64,000 nucleotides of DNA, taken from NCBI GenBank assembly GCA_030426765.1, contig JAUHXV010000002.1, positions 62,001 through 126,000 on the forward strand, written 5' to 3'. The number at the start of each line of letters is the position of its first letter. Positions within the stretch are counted from its first letter, which is position 1. This document shows, one piece after another, positions 27,626-35,813 of the stretch. Made by a program: the position numbers and the translations under genes. This stretch comes from Bacteroidia bacterium (GTDB taxonomy: Bacteria; Bacteroidota; Bacteroidia; Chitinophagales; Saprospiraceae). A model generated the notes under the pieces. The model was not told where the DNA came from. It did no database searches and worked only from the letters and a program-made list of their open reading frames with translations.

Positions 27626-27761
27626 AATTGGGTAGTTTAGGAAATGATAACTACCCTAAAATAAGAAATTCTGAGGTTTTGTGTCTGTTAAGGTGAAAGC
27701 GAATACTGCAGCATGTATATGCTTTAATGCTTTGTTAACCAGAAGGTACAAAATTCATTTT

Positions 27762-28244
27762 TCAGTGCTTCGACCTATCAATACTCCGTGCGTCAGAAAT
27801 AAGATGCGCCACAATTCTCCAATCACCCTCTTTTTTGAACAATCGATGATGGGTGGTTCGTCGCGGGCCTAGTTCTTCATCGTTGTTTAGTTTTTGACCT
27901 TTCCGGGAAATGGTCGACACTACCAGCACGGTGTTTTCCGCAATGTATTTGAGTTTTAACGACGTTTGTTCCGAGACACCGGCCATGACAAAGTCCATTT
28001 TAAACACCTCGGTCAGGTATTCGTTAATGGCTTCTTTCCCCACCATGCTGAATCCAAATGCATTCGTAAATTCTGCATCATCTGAATACCATTTAGCCGC
28101 GAGAGCAGCATCTTTTGTGCTCCAGGCGGTATTCCAGTCTTCTATTTTTTGAACGATAAGTGTGCTGTCATTTTCTGATATGACTTGCGCCATCGAGCTG
28201 AAGGTAATAGTGAGTAGCGGAAACAAGAGTAGAATATTTTTCAT
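27762..28244 (-). CDS. Secreted DUF4440/SgcJ-type NTF2-like protein
   Basis: 160 residues from the ATG at 28244, preferred because it gives a clean signal peptide (LLFPLLTITFSSMAQ). The mature domain has the DUF4440 NTF2-like pattern: 'IEDWNTAWSTKDAALAAKWY', 'DDAEFTNAFGFSMVGKEAIN', and a C-terminal 'HHRLFKKEGDWRIVAHLISD'. An upstream in-frame ATG at 28280 would disrupt the signal peptide. Proteins of this type bind small molecules or act as isomerases; the role here is unknown and it is predicted periplasmic. Confidence 0.8.
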   Translation of the reverse strand: MKNILLLFPLLTITFSSMAQVISENDSTLIVQKIEDWNTAWSTKDAALAAKWYSDDAEFTNAFGFSMVGKEAINEYLTEVFKMDFVMAGVSEQTSLKLKYIAENTVLVVSTISRKGQKLNNDEELGPRRTTHHRLFKKEGDWRIVAHLISDARSIDRSKH

Positions 28245-28434
28245 CGATTTTCGATTACAAACCAGGCGATGTATTTTCATTTACACGGTATAAATGAAAG
28301 GGAAATTTTAGGCTCTCTAAAAATACATATTTACCCAGTGGTTTCTTGAGGGATTTTATTTCATACCACGGTAGCGTGCCAGGAGTCGCATCGAGGTAAC
28401 GAGTATTGTACGAATCATCATGTTGCAATGTTTT

Positions 28435-28716
28435 TTAAGCGGAGGGCTTTACGTTTATCTTCCCGCCGATTGCTTTTAGAACTTTCATAATCGTCTCGAA
28501 TTGTGGTTTTGCCCCATCGGCAAATGCCTTGTACAGGCTCGGTCTGCTCATTCCTGTTTTCTCCGCGATTTTTGACATTCCGATAGCTTTTGCGACATGT
28601 CCGATGGCAACAATCAGGTCAGCGCTGTCTCCCTCTTCGAGAACGCTATTGAGATATTCAGCGATCATTTCTTCGTTGTCGAGGTAGTCCGCAATATCAA
28701 ATTTTGTTGTAGCCAT
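28435..28716 (-). CDS. HigA/XRE-type addiction-module antitoxin
   Basis: The product has 93 residues. 'FDIADYLDNEEMIAEYLNSV' near the N-terminus and the HTH 'MSKIAEKTGMSRPSLYKAFA' at about 50-69 match the 'putative addiction module antidote' family that pairs with RelE/Gp49-like killers. It starts 1 bp after the toxin stop codon, so the two form an operon. The antitoxin is intact although its toxin is interrupted. Confidence 0.88.
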   Translation of the reverse strand: MATTKFDIADYLDNEEMIAEYLNSVLEEGDSADLIVAIGHVAKAIGMSKIAEKTGMSRPSLYKAFADGAKPQFETIMKVLKAIGGKINVKPSA

Positions 28717-28717
28717 G

Positions 28718-29020
28718 TTAACTGATCTTTAATGTGTTCCAGATTTTCTTTGCCTTTTTAATGTCCTTCTGTTGACTTGATTTCTCTCCGCCGATTAATA
28801 AAATAATGATTTTGTTTTCTTTCGCTTTGAAGTAGATCCTGTATCCTTTTGCATAGTTAATTCGCACTTCGCTGATGCCATGACCCACAGGTTTACAGTC
28901 TCTAAAATGTTCATCGGTCTCTAACTTTTGAATTCTAAAGAGAATTTTTGCTTTGGCTCGAATATCCTTTTACTTTCTGATCCACGTATCGAATTCCGCT
29001 GTTTTTTCAATTTTGAACAT
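28718..29020 (-). pseudogene. RelE/HigB-type toxin interrupted by one in-frame stop
   Basis: From the ATG at 29020 the frame reads MFKIEKTAEFDTWIRK, then a TAA (28970-28972), then continues in the same frame without further stops for 83 residues to a TAA at 28718-28720. That tail contains 'KDIRAKAKILFRIQKLE', 'CKPVGHGISEVRINYAKGYR', 'IYFKAKENKIIILLIGGEKS' and a lysine-rich end. Together this is a full-length addiction-module killer protein of the RelE/HigB group. A single TTA-to-TAA type change would explain the stop. Either the toxin is inactivated or the base is a sequencing error. There is no ATG soon after the stop for re-initiation. Confidence 0.85.
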
Positions 29021-29028
29021 ATTGGGGG

Positions 29029-29052
29029 TGTATCCTAATGGATACAAAATTA
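29029..29052 (-). promoter_or_regulatory. TA-operon promoter and palindromic operator
   Basis: TGTATCC-TAAT-GGATACA (29029-29046) is a perfect 7-bp-arm inverted repeat 8 bp ahead of the toxin ATG. On the minus strand it abuts TAATTTTG (29045-29052), a match to the TAnnTTTG box, so the operator covers the expected transcription start. It is probably bound by the HigA-type antitoxin. Confidence 0.6.
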
Positions 29053-29109
29053 GGGTGTTTTTAAAAAACAGAAATGACGGATTGAACAAAACCCAATTTG
29101 CTCCATAAT

Positions 29110-29276
29110 GCTCCACAGCGCTTCAGGCTATCTGGTATAAGGACTGCCATATCAGGGACAGTGTTATGTAGGCTTATGAAAAAATCAGGGACTCTACGAT
29201 TGCCATAACCTGGGTGAAGGCATTTTATTGAAGGGAGTTCTGGTGGTGTAGCATAGCCCGCTTACGAGTTCGCCGC
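29110..29276 (-). other. attC-like imperfect inverted repeat after RraB-like gene
   Basis: Minus-strand order: GCGAAC (29273-29268), spacer, GGCTATgCT (29258-29250), central region, AGATAGCC (29133-29126), spacer, GTGGAGC (29116-29110). The inner arms pair perfectly except for one unpaired G in the gene-proximal arm. The stop codon of the RraB-like gene (29262-29264) lies inside the site. At 167 bp it is longer than a classic attC. Confidence 0.42.
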
Positions 29277-29600
29277 TGCAAAATAGCCCTCAAGCGCTGT
29301 TTCATGCTGGATAGCAAGAGATTCGAGCTCTGTTAATGTATGTTTCAACTCTTCCTGCGTCCACAATTTGGTCTTCTCAGCGCTGATGACATATCCTTTG
29401 AAAATTATCATCGTTCGCTTACTTTTCTTTTCTACCCGGTATCCATTTTGTTCCAGCTCGAGTACTAAGTTTGATGATTCCGTATCAAAAGCAGAGTAAA
29501 ACGTGAATAAGAGTGATATCGCTTTGTCGGTTTCAATTCCGTTTTCATTCCAGAACTTCCAAAAATGCGGCACGCTTTCTAAAAGATCATTTTTATCCAT
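29262..29600 (-). CDS. RraB-like protein (regulator of ribonuclease activity B fold)
   Basis: The protein has 112 residues. The order 'ETDKAISLLFTFYSAFDTES', 'LVLELEQNGYRVEKK', a strand 'KGYVISAEKTKLWTQ' and the closing helix 'LESLAIQHETALEGYFA' follows the RraB family (PF06877), which in gamma-proteobacteria inhibits RNase E. The acidic N-terminal tail of E. coli RraB is absent. In this accessory setting it may instead act as an immunity-like or unknown factor; the assignment rests on pattern only. Its stop codon lies inside an attC-like repeat. Confidence 0.55.
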   Translation of the reverse strand: MDKNDLLESVPHFWKFWNENGIETDKAISLLFTFYSAFDTESSNLVLELEQNGYRVEKKSKRTMIIFKGYVISAEKTKLWTQEELKHTLTELESLAIQHETALEGYFAAANS

Positions 29601-29759
29601 AGTTCAGTTGATGATTTTTATTTCATACATCAGGAGCGAGCAAGGAGAAGGAGTATCAGCAATAAACATAGGGGTTTCATCACCTGAATAGTTTAAAATC
29701 CTCTCAACAAATCGTATCCGGAATATTTAGGTAAGCAATACGGTATTCGTGGTAACCAT

Positions 29760-30707
29760 TTATGGGTACAGACCTAATTGCATATACTTTTGTGTAACTA
29801 AATCTTTGTACGCGGTTTTCATATCTAAAGATAGGAATGATCGATCAATCCATTCGAGCGCTTTTGCCTGATGCTCGACCATTCTGGTAAAGCTTCCCTT
29901 TATCTGTTTTGTCGATAGTCCCAGCCCACGGCCTAATGCTTCAAAATTTTCCCTCTTCAATTTCTTTTTCTTACCGGCTAATGTCAAAGCAAGCTCTTCC
30001 GGATCTTCCGGGAATATAATTGAAACATTCAGCAAATCATACGCTGGAGACAACACCCATCCTGAAGGGCTTTCGATCAGGGAGAAGTTCTTCAGGTGCA
30101 TGTCATTATTGCCGGTCAAGAAGGAAAAGATAGCCAGATCAAAGTAATATGTTTGGTCGAGTAACGAGTGGTTTGAATAGTGGCCTATGGCTTTGCCAAC
30201 TTTCTCCATCGAACTGATGTACTTATCAAATGCTTCTGTGATTTGATACATATCGATCATGTGCAGCTTTTCTCCCGTTTCTGTCCTGTCTGCGCGTTTC
30301 GTTATATAGGCAAGCTCCCCGGAGGACAAGGGAATTAAAGAGGATGGTACAACCGGGATTCCGAAAGATTCTGCGATTCGCATGGTGACATGCTCGTTTG
30401 CCGGCATTTCGGGAAACGTATCGGAAGGGGGTTTGAAAATATACTGTCCTCCTAATGCCCCAACCACGGTCAACCTTGAGTCGGATTCTTCCCTGGTTTT
30501 TTTGATCAATGACATGGATAGTTTTGCCTGAACACCAGGTACAGCGACACTTCGCTCAACTACCTGTTTCGCAAGGGTTTCTATCTGGTCGAGCGAAAAT
30601 TTAATGCTCGGAGGAGTTTTTGTTCCAAAGAATTTGAAGGAGCATTTCTCGTGAAAGGCATTTCCGGATTCAACATGTTCATAACAATACAAACACCTGC
30701 TATTCAT
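29760..30707 (-). CDS. hipT: HipT-like serine/threonine kinase toxin (HipA C-lobe)
   Basis: The product has 315 residues. It opens with a zinc-finger-like Cys5-x2-Cys8-x10-His19-x2-Cys22, then the Ser-containing loop 'RSVAVPGVQAK' equivalent to the HipA 'SIAGAQEK' autophosphorylation loop, the ATP-binding 'GGQYIFKPP', the catalytic loop GNNDMHLKN (Asp202, Asn207) and the metal-binding AYDLLN (Asp224). It lacks the N-terminal subdomain of classical HipA (about 440 residues), which is encoded by the gene just upstream with an 8-bp overlap. By analogy to HipBST it should phosphorylate an aminoacyl-tRNA synthetase; the target is not shown by sequence. Confidence 0.85.
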   Translation of the reverse strand: MNSRCLYCYEHVESGNAFHEKCSFKFFGTKTPPSIKFSLDQIETLAKQVVERSVAVPGVQAKLSMSLIKKTREESDSRLTVVGALGGQYIFKPPSDTFPEMPANEHVTMRIAESFGIPVVPSSLIPLSSGELAYITKRADRTETGEKLHMIDMYQITEAFDKYISSMEKVGKAIGHYSNHSLLDQTYYFDLAIFSFLTGNNDMHLKNFSLIESPSGWVLSPAYDLLNVSIIFPEDPEELALTLAGKKKKLKRENFEALGRGLGLSTKQIKGSFTRMVEHQAKALEWIDRSFLSLDMKTAYKDLVTQKYMQLGLYP

Positions 30708-31032
30708 TTTCTTCTATCATAGGTTTTACACTCACAGCCCCAATACAGTTTTGACAGCATGCCAGGAGTAATCCCATGCGATCATTTTTATTGATTTTCC
30801 AGTTTTCAGAAGCTATTTCCAGCAACCAGCCTTCCGGGATTAATCCGTCAAAAAATGGAAAAAGTCGCTTTTCGGTATATGGTTTTGTAGTCACAGGCAT
30901 TGTAAATGTGATGAAGTCATCGGGATGATCATTTACATACCTGTCATCATATTGAAACACATACTCCCCATCATCCGTTTCAATAATAATCCCGGCGACA
31001 AAATCTTTATAAAACACCTTACCTTTTCTCAT
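30700..31032 (-). CDS. hipS: HipS-like protein (separate HipA N-terminal subdomain)
   Basis: The protein has 110 residues corresponding to the first subdomain of HipA: 'GKVFYKDFVAGIIIETDDGE' strands and the conserved 'LFPFFDGLIPEGWLLEIA' segment. In the tripartite HipBST system of enteropathogenic E. coli this small protein is the antitoxin that blocks the kinase. Here it overlaps both hipB (4 bp) and hipT (8 bp), the same order B-S-T. A four-cysteine-poor tail 'LLACCQNCIGAVSVKP' is an extra. The antitoxin role is inferred. Confidence 0.8.
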   Translation of the reverse strand: MRKGKVFYKDFVAGIIIETDDGEYVFQYDDRYVNDHPDDFITFTMPVTTKPYTEKRLFPFFDGLIPEGWLLEIASENWKINKNDRMGLLLACCQNCIGAVSVKPMIEENE

Positions 31033-31235
31033 TCATTCAGTGCTTTTTGATCAACCGGGGCTAGTGTATGCCCAAACATCTGAAGGACTAAGTTCACCTT
31101 GGCCATATTGAGGTTGGTTTTGCCTTGCTCGATTTTACGTACCACCGTAAGGGCAACGCCTGTGCGTTCGGCAAATTCTTCCTGCGTCAGATTCACTTCC
31201 TTTCTTCGGCTTTTTACAAATTCGTCAAGCTTCAT
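31029..31235 (-). CDS. hipB: HipB-like XRE-family DNA-binding protein
   Basis: 68 residues from the ATG at 31235. An in-frame ATG at 31247 lies inside a repeated operator-like element, so the shorter form is preferred. The HTH 'VNLTQEEFAERTGVALTVVR' is typical of XRE/Cro repressors such as HipB, followed by 'KIEQGKTNLNMAKVNLVLQM'. It probably represses the three-gene operon from the repeated sites upstream. Confidence 0.85.
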   Translation of the reverse strand: MKLDEFVKSRRKEVNLTQEEFAERTGVALTVVRKIEQGKTNLNMAKVNLVLQMFGHTLAPVDQKALNE

Positions 31236-31236
31236 T

Positions 31237-31336
31237 ATTGTATGCATATAGATATAATACTAAGCTAATTTGCTAAATTATATGTAAAAAGGTATAAAAA
31301 TATAATTGGTATTAGAATTATATGCGAATAGATATA
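31237..31336 (-). promoter_or_regulatory. AT-rich hip operon control region with direct repeats
   Basis: ATTGTATGCATATAGATATA (31237-31256) and ATTATATGCGAATAGATATA (31317-31336) match at 17 of 20 positions and lie 80 bp apart in the same orientation; a partial third (TTTGCATATAG) occurs at 31368-31378. They flank the expected promoter of the HipB-like gene and are candidate HipB operators. Read on the minus strand, TACCTTTT near 31290 is the nearest -7-like box. Confidence 0.5.
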
Positions 31337-31491
31337 AATATTAAATAGTAGCACAAATTATATTTTTTTGCATATAGTTATTGTGAAATGGGACAGAACA
31401 AATCGCACCAGGCTTTATTGGTATCGAATGCCAATAGAGAATCAACGTGATTTGCATTGTCAAATCAAAGGCTTCTCCAATCCTGCTTATT

Positions 31492-32253
31492 TTAACGATT
31501 ATCACGTGCCGGAACCCGAGGATTGATCCATCCCTGGGTATCCAATTCAATTTCACTGACGGCAATTTGAACCGCTTTTTGGGAGAGCAATCTGGTTGAA
31601 TCGAGTATCGGGAGGGGAGAATTCTCACGGTTAATAAGTAAAGGAATTTCCGTACATCCTAAGATCACGCAATCCGCTCCCGAGTGTTTAAGGTCTTCAA
31701 TGATGCGGATAAACCTATTAAGGGTTGTCGGCTTGAATATGCCCTGACATAGTTCGTCGAAGATCGCTCCATTTATAAAGGCGCGATCATCCTCATTGGG
31801 GATTAATCTTTCTAAGCCGTTTTTTTTAAGCTGATGCGCGTACACCGGTCCGGTCATGGTCCACTTGGTACCAAGCAATGCAACTTTTTTCCATTGGTTA
31901 TCCACAGCTTCCTGACAGACGACTTCTGCTATATGCAGTCCGGGTATGGGAAGGGAATGGATGATTTGTTCAAGCACCACATGCGCTGTATTATCCGGGC
32001 AGATAAAAAAATGTGCTCCGCTTTTTTCTACTTCGTGTACACCATTACGCAGGTGTATGGCGACGTCATCGTAATGGTCAGCTTCCCAGGCGGGCATGCT
32101 CAGTCCCATGGGTATGGCACTCAGCACAATATTGGGATGCATGTGAGGCCCGAGTCGCCTGCCGCCTTCTCTGCAGGCTTCTAAGAAACACAAAGCGCCC
32201 CCTTCATAGCTGTGGGCACAAATTCCGATTTTCTTAAAGTTGTGTATGTTCAT
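31492..32253 (-). CDS. Aspartate/glutamate racemase-family protein with altered active site
   Basis: The protein has 253 residues of the two-domain Asp/Glu racemase fold. The second catalytic cysteine is kept in 'VILGCTEIPLL' (Cys200). The first site, normally C-N-T-x-H, reads CPDNTAH (residues 85-91), so the residue before Asn is Asp87 with Cys85 two positions earlier. A shifted or missing first cysteine would prevent the usual two-base racemisation, pointing to a one-base or different reaction. The N-terminal 'IGICAHSYEGGALCFLEACR' contains a His at a position where most racemases have G/T. It is cytoplasmic and monocistronic. Confidence 0.8.
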   Translation of the reverse strand: MNIHNFKKIGICAHSYEGGALCFLEACREGGRRLGPHMHPNIVLSAIPMGLSMPAWEADHYDDVAIHLRNGVHEVEKSGAHFFICPDNTAHVVLEQIIHSLPIPGLHIAEVVCQEAVDNQWKKVALLGTKWTMTGPVYAHQLKKNGLERLIPNEDDRAFINGAIFDELCQGIFKPTTLNRFIRIIEDLKHSGADCVILGCTEIPLLINRENSPLPILDSTRLLSQKAVQIAVSEIELDTQGWINPRVPARDNR

Positions 32254-32414
32254 TTTTTCAGTAACCTATAGTTTTATTTTGCGGCATACAGCGGGATTTT
32301 TGAAACTGATTTCTTGTCCGCCGATCGTAAATTTGATTAGTTGTAATATCCTCATATGTAAGTTGTCAACCCGAATTTGTTTTAACCGATGTTTTACTCT
32401 CGTGCTTTTTTATT

Positions 32415-32945
32415 TTACCAACTAAGTCTCTTTACAATTAGCGTTTCATTGTCTGTCAAGAAACCGACATAGTAATAAACTCCGCCATCGTCTTCCATTG
32501 AGAATTCGCTATCAATTTCCAAGTTGTCTGTGTGTTTTAGTGCTTTGGCAAATTCTGTTGTGTGTAATTTCTGTCCGTTTTCTTTAAGTCCTTTTTCAGT
32601 CAAGGTCTTGGGTAGGTTGTTATAAAGGTCTCTTCCAACATTGATAATCGAAATTGAAGTGTAGTCTCCAAAGTGGTCTGGATAGGTGGCGGACTTGTAT
32701 TTAAATTCAGCATGTTCTGGTAATTCAATTCCTGTTACTTCGGTAAAGTCTGTTCGATAAAAGTCTTCGTTTGGATAAAGTGCTGAATAAATCAGGTATG
32801 TTATTATCAGAATTGGGGTCAGCGCAATCAGTTTTAGGCGCTTGTCGTAATTTTTCCTTTTTATGAAACGATAAATTAAACAGGAAAGTCCGATCGGGAT
32901 TCCGATTATCAGTAGAAAGGCTAATATTAGAAGAAGAAAATCCAT
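32415..32945 (-). CDS. Hypothetical two-TM membrane protein
   Basis: The product has 176 residues, with hydrophobic helices at about 2-25 and 40-58 followed by a soluble domain of about 115 residues containing 'FTEVTGIELPEHAEFKYK' and 'DDGGVYYYVGFLTDNETLIV'. The 'TGI.LP....F' pattern is seen in many uncharacterised membrane-anchored proteins of accessory regions. It has no catalytic motif. Low-GC composition and the adjacent dispersed repeat suggest an acquired gene. Confidence 0.65.
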   Translation of the reverse strand: MDFLLLILAFLLIIGIPIGLSCLIYRFIKRKNYDKRLKLIALTPILIITYLIYSALYPNEDFYRTDFTEVTGIELPEHAEFKYKSATYPDHFGDYTSISIINVGRDLYNNLPKTLTEKGLKENGQKLHTTEFAKALKHTDNLEIDSEFSMEDDGGVYYYVGFLTDNETLIVKRLSW

Positions 32946-32993
32946 TTATTCTTAATCAACGGTGTTTTGGTTGCGCATGAAGCACAGCGATCA

Positions 32994-33090
32994 GAGCTAC
33001 CTGACGTCAGTCCACACTTATCGGAGACAGCTTCCCGGTAGCGTTCTTTAAAAATACGGCCTTTTTGTTTGCTTTAGCTTTGGCGATGAC
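32994..33090 (-). repeat. Dispersed stem-loop repeat, related to the 35.6-kb site
   Basis: This about 97-bp stretch is closely similar to 35641-35737: both read G.GCTACC.GA, then a CCGGA/TCGGA segment, then CC(G/T)GGTAGCG, then TACGGCCTTTTTG on the plus strand. GCTACC and GGTAGC can pair. It lacks a clear gene-proximal arm, so it may be half of an attC-like site. On the minus strand, a 32-codon frame (33112-33210, starting MVDSVVFGDWYIETD) next to it could be a gene remnant. Nothing else was seen in the 300-bp gap. Confidence 0.45.
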
Positions 33091-33245
33091 AATTTGTTGG
33101 TTGAATCCCTGCTAGTATGCAGGTAGTGTTACCTGCATTTTTAGGTTTTCTAATAAACTTCTGAAGTCTGTTTCAATATACCAATCTCCAAAAACAACGG
33201 AATCCACCATGAGCTAATAACTATGTACCACACAACGCATAATGA

Positions 33246-35555
33246 TCACCCCTTCACAAACGTCTTTGTGCCGATCACTTTCTTTTTGCTCATTAGAGAA
33301 AGAATATATGTACCGGGGGCCAGTGAAGAGATATCCAATGAGCGATCATGCTGATATAAAGCCTGCAGCATCGTCCTGCCCTGACTATCGTATATTTTCC
33401 ATGATTCTATGAGGTTGTGGTCTGTTTCATCAATGAGGAGTTCCAGTATGTGCTTTGCTGGATTTGGAAAGACAGAGAAATCAATCTGTTTCTGCGGGTT
33501 TTGTACATCTACAGCCGGGAGGATTACGGTATTCGTCTCATTTGTCAAAATAGGATCATTGAAATCAAAGAAAATATCAGCTTTATTTGGAATGCTTGTG
33601 CCATAATCATACGATGAAAATGGTTTTACCCTGAACTTTAGAAACCCATGGGAAGCAGCTTCATTTGTCGTACTGTCTGGCAGAAGTATATTCTTAAAGT
33701 CTGCTATCAGGAAAGATCCATCCGTGATCTCATAGGTATACGGATGACTGGAAGTGAGCATTTCGAGTGTCATCAGATCCAAATAAGCAGATAGCGGATC
33801 AATAATGCGAACGTTGAACGCTGTGTCCGTGCCAGTATTCTGGAATCGGATATGGTAATAGATAAACTCATCCTTTTCAACACGATCTGACTCCCTGCCA
33901 TCCTCATTGAAGGATCGCTTGTCATTCGGATCAAACGAGCCGCGATTAGTCTGGCATTCAATCGAAGATGTCTGTATGCCAGCACAGACATTTTCAGCGA
34001 TGAGTTCCCCTGACAAACAATGTTCCATGCCGAGTTCGGCCTGGCAGGATAGTGTAAAAAAGATTCGGAACACCAGATCAGTATTTAGTTCCAGAGTACC
34101 CAGGTCAAAAGAAATCGTTGTTGCATCAATTTGGTTGTGAGGAATAGACGCAGACTGGAATTCAAAAAACTGATCAAGCTGCAAAACCAAGGTAGTGCCG
34201 GTGCTTACCTGGGGCCCGGTGTTTCGCACGCGAACCGTATAATAGTTTTCAAAACATCGACGGAGTAAGGGAGTCGAAAAATCCAAACTTAGACTTGCAC
34301 AATTATCAGTGGCTTTTGCAAGGAAATCGACGTTAGCTGTCGATTGATTGTCATCTACTACAACCTGGATGTCATCTTCACAAAGAACCCACCCGGTGCC
34401 GGGTGGTTGAGCGCTGACCGTATACTCACCATTGGGTACCGAATAACTGAATGTTCCATCAGTCCTGCTGATACCTGAGTGAAAGAAATTTGGTCCTGCA
34501 ACGGTTACGTTCCAGAATGCCAAACCGGTTTCACCCGCATCCGGAATGCATTCCTGTTCCTTATCCTGATTTACCCGGCCACTCAGTATAGCAGGATATG
34601 TAAGCGTTCCGACGGACCTGAAAATACGGGTATTATCTATGATAGCAAAGACATGATCGTTTTCAGCATGTATGAAATATCGTTCACCATCCTGAGGGAG
34701 TCCGACATATGATATCGGTTGAAATTCAATTCCGTTAAAAACCTCAGCGTTACTCTGACCAAAATTGTACAGCGCTGATCCTGTAGTAAAAAATGACCAA
34801 GCATTGGTAGGATTGGGAAATGGACCAAGTGATTCAATATTTTGTCCAAAGTAGTATCGCAAGAGGAGAAATTCAGATTGCGGGCCGCTGTAGTCCTTTC
34901 CAAGCATATATACAGCACCATCCTCAGTAATCTGGCTATAAATAAACTCTATCTGGCCTGCCAGAATGTTCATATCGACAATTTCAACCTGACCAGTGAT
35001 CGAATTGATTTGGGCCACGATGCCAGCTCCGACAAAGGATGGATCAGCAACGTATATGTAGTTGTCAACCAGTCTTACAACAGGCTCCGATGAGAGTAAT
35101 AACTGACCAGCCCAGTGCCATAATTGTCCATTATCTAATGTATAGAAACAATGTCCTCCATAATCATAAATGAAGAGCACATCGTCATCCAATACATATA
35201 AATAGGTAAAATTGAACGGCGGAAAAATCCCATTGGGCCAATCAATGACGGTAAACGTCTCTCCATTGTTTTGGGAATGGAGTATCAGACTATCGTTTTT
35301 TGTATACAAGTCACCATCTGGTGAATGCTGCAAGTCATAGATTGAAGCCGCATTCTGGTTACGTAGAACCCATGAAGAACCTGTCACTGGTTTTCCAAAA
35401 AGGGATTCCTGTGTCACAGCACTTTGAAAACCTGTGGATGACTCATCGATGTCGAATAAAACTGTTCCGGGTATCGGGGTAATCTCTTCGAATATTATTT
35501 GAGCTTCAATAGGTAAATACAAAGCTAGGACCATAATTAGGGATAGGGTTCTCAT
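33246..35555 (-). CDS. Large T9SS-secreted protein with DUF7619-type and SdrD-B-like domains
   Basis: The protein has 769 residues, with a signal peptide at 1-18 (IEAQ). Residues about 20-320 are propeller-like; about 325-410 form a prealbumin/SdrD B-like module ('SGRVNQDKEQECIPDAGETG'). A conserved-repeat domain follows (about 415-520), then a DUF7619-type domain (about 535-680; 'GSFDPNDKRSFNEDGRES', 'FQNTGTDTAFNVRIIDPLS'), and a type A sorting domain ('FSVFPNPAKHILELLIDE'). This build is typical of T9SS cell-surface proteins. The ligand is unknown. Confidence 0.87.
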   Translation of the reverse strand: MRTLSLIMVLALYLPIEAQIIFEEITPIPGTVLFDIDESSTGFQSAVTQESLFGKPVTGSSWVLRNQNAASIYDLQHSPDGDLYTKNDSLILHSQNNGETFTVIDWPNGIFPPFNFTYLYVLDDDVLFIYDYGGHCFYTLDNGQLWHWAGQLLLSSEPVVRLVDNYIYVADPSFVGAGIVAQINSITGQVEIVDMNILAGQIEFIYSQITEDGAVYMLGKDYSGPQSEFLLLRYYFGQNIESLGPFPNPTNAWSFFTTGSALYNFGQSNAEVFNGIEFQPISYVGLPQDGERYFIHAENDHVFAIIDNTRIFRSVGTLTYPAILSGRVNQDKEQECIPDAGETGLAFWNVTVAGPNFFHSGISRTDGTFSYSVPNGEYTVSAQPPGTGWVLCEDDIQVVVDDNQSTANVDFLAKATDNCASLSLDFSTPLLRRCFENYYTVRVRNTGPQVSTGTTLVLQLDQFFEFQSASIPHNQIDATTISFDLGTLELNTDLVFRIFFTLSCQAELGMEHCLSGELIAENVCAGIQTSSIECQTNRGSFDPNDKRSFNEDGRESDRVEKDEFIYYHIRFQNTGTDTAFNVRIIDPLSAYLDLMTLEMLTSSHPYTYEITDGSFLIADFKNILLPDSTTNEAASHGFLKFRVKPFSSYDYGTSIPNKADIFFDFNDPILTNETNTVILPAVDVQNPQKQIDFSVFPNPAKHILELLIDETDHNLIESWKIYDSQGRTMLQALYQHDRSLDISSLAPGTYILSLMSKKKVIGTKTFVKG

Positions 35556-35633
35556 GTGACAGACAAATATTTAAAGTGTGGTTTAGAAAAATACATTTGA
35601 CCAGTTCAATAGAGCATTCGTAAGATGTATAAA

Positions 35634-35813
35634 ATGCCACGGGCTACCCGATAGCAGACCCACATACCGGAGGCTTTGCCCTGGTAGCGATCTCTAAACT
35701 TACGGCCTTTTTGGTTGCAATTACTTTCGCCGCGGCATTTTAATAATTGTAATAGCCCTGGCGGATGAAATTTATTGGTTGGAGTACTTGTGGTGGGGCA
35801 GCTTTTGTTATAG
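35634..35813 (-). other. attC-like inverted repeat overlapping a gene end
   Basis: Minus-strand order: CTATAAC (35813-35807, containing the TAA stop of the gene at 35808-36359), GCTGCCCC (35802-35795), about 145 bp centre, GGGTAGCCC (35649-35641), GTGGCAT (35640-35634). The inner arms pair only partly. The low-coordinate half repeats the element at 32994-33090. This is the weakest-paired and longest of the set. Confidence 0.33.

Noticed and set aside
29615-29680. Short hydrophobic minus-strand frame (MKPLCLLLILLLLARS)
   Set aside because: Only 16 codons, no conserved context; likely chance.
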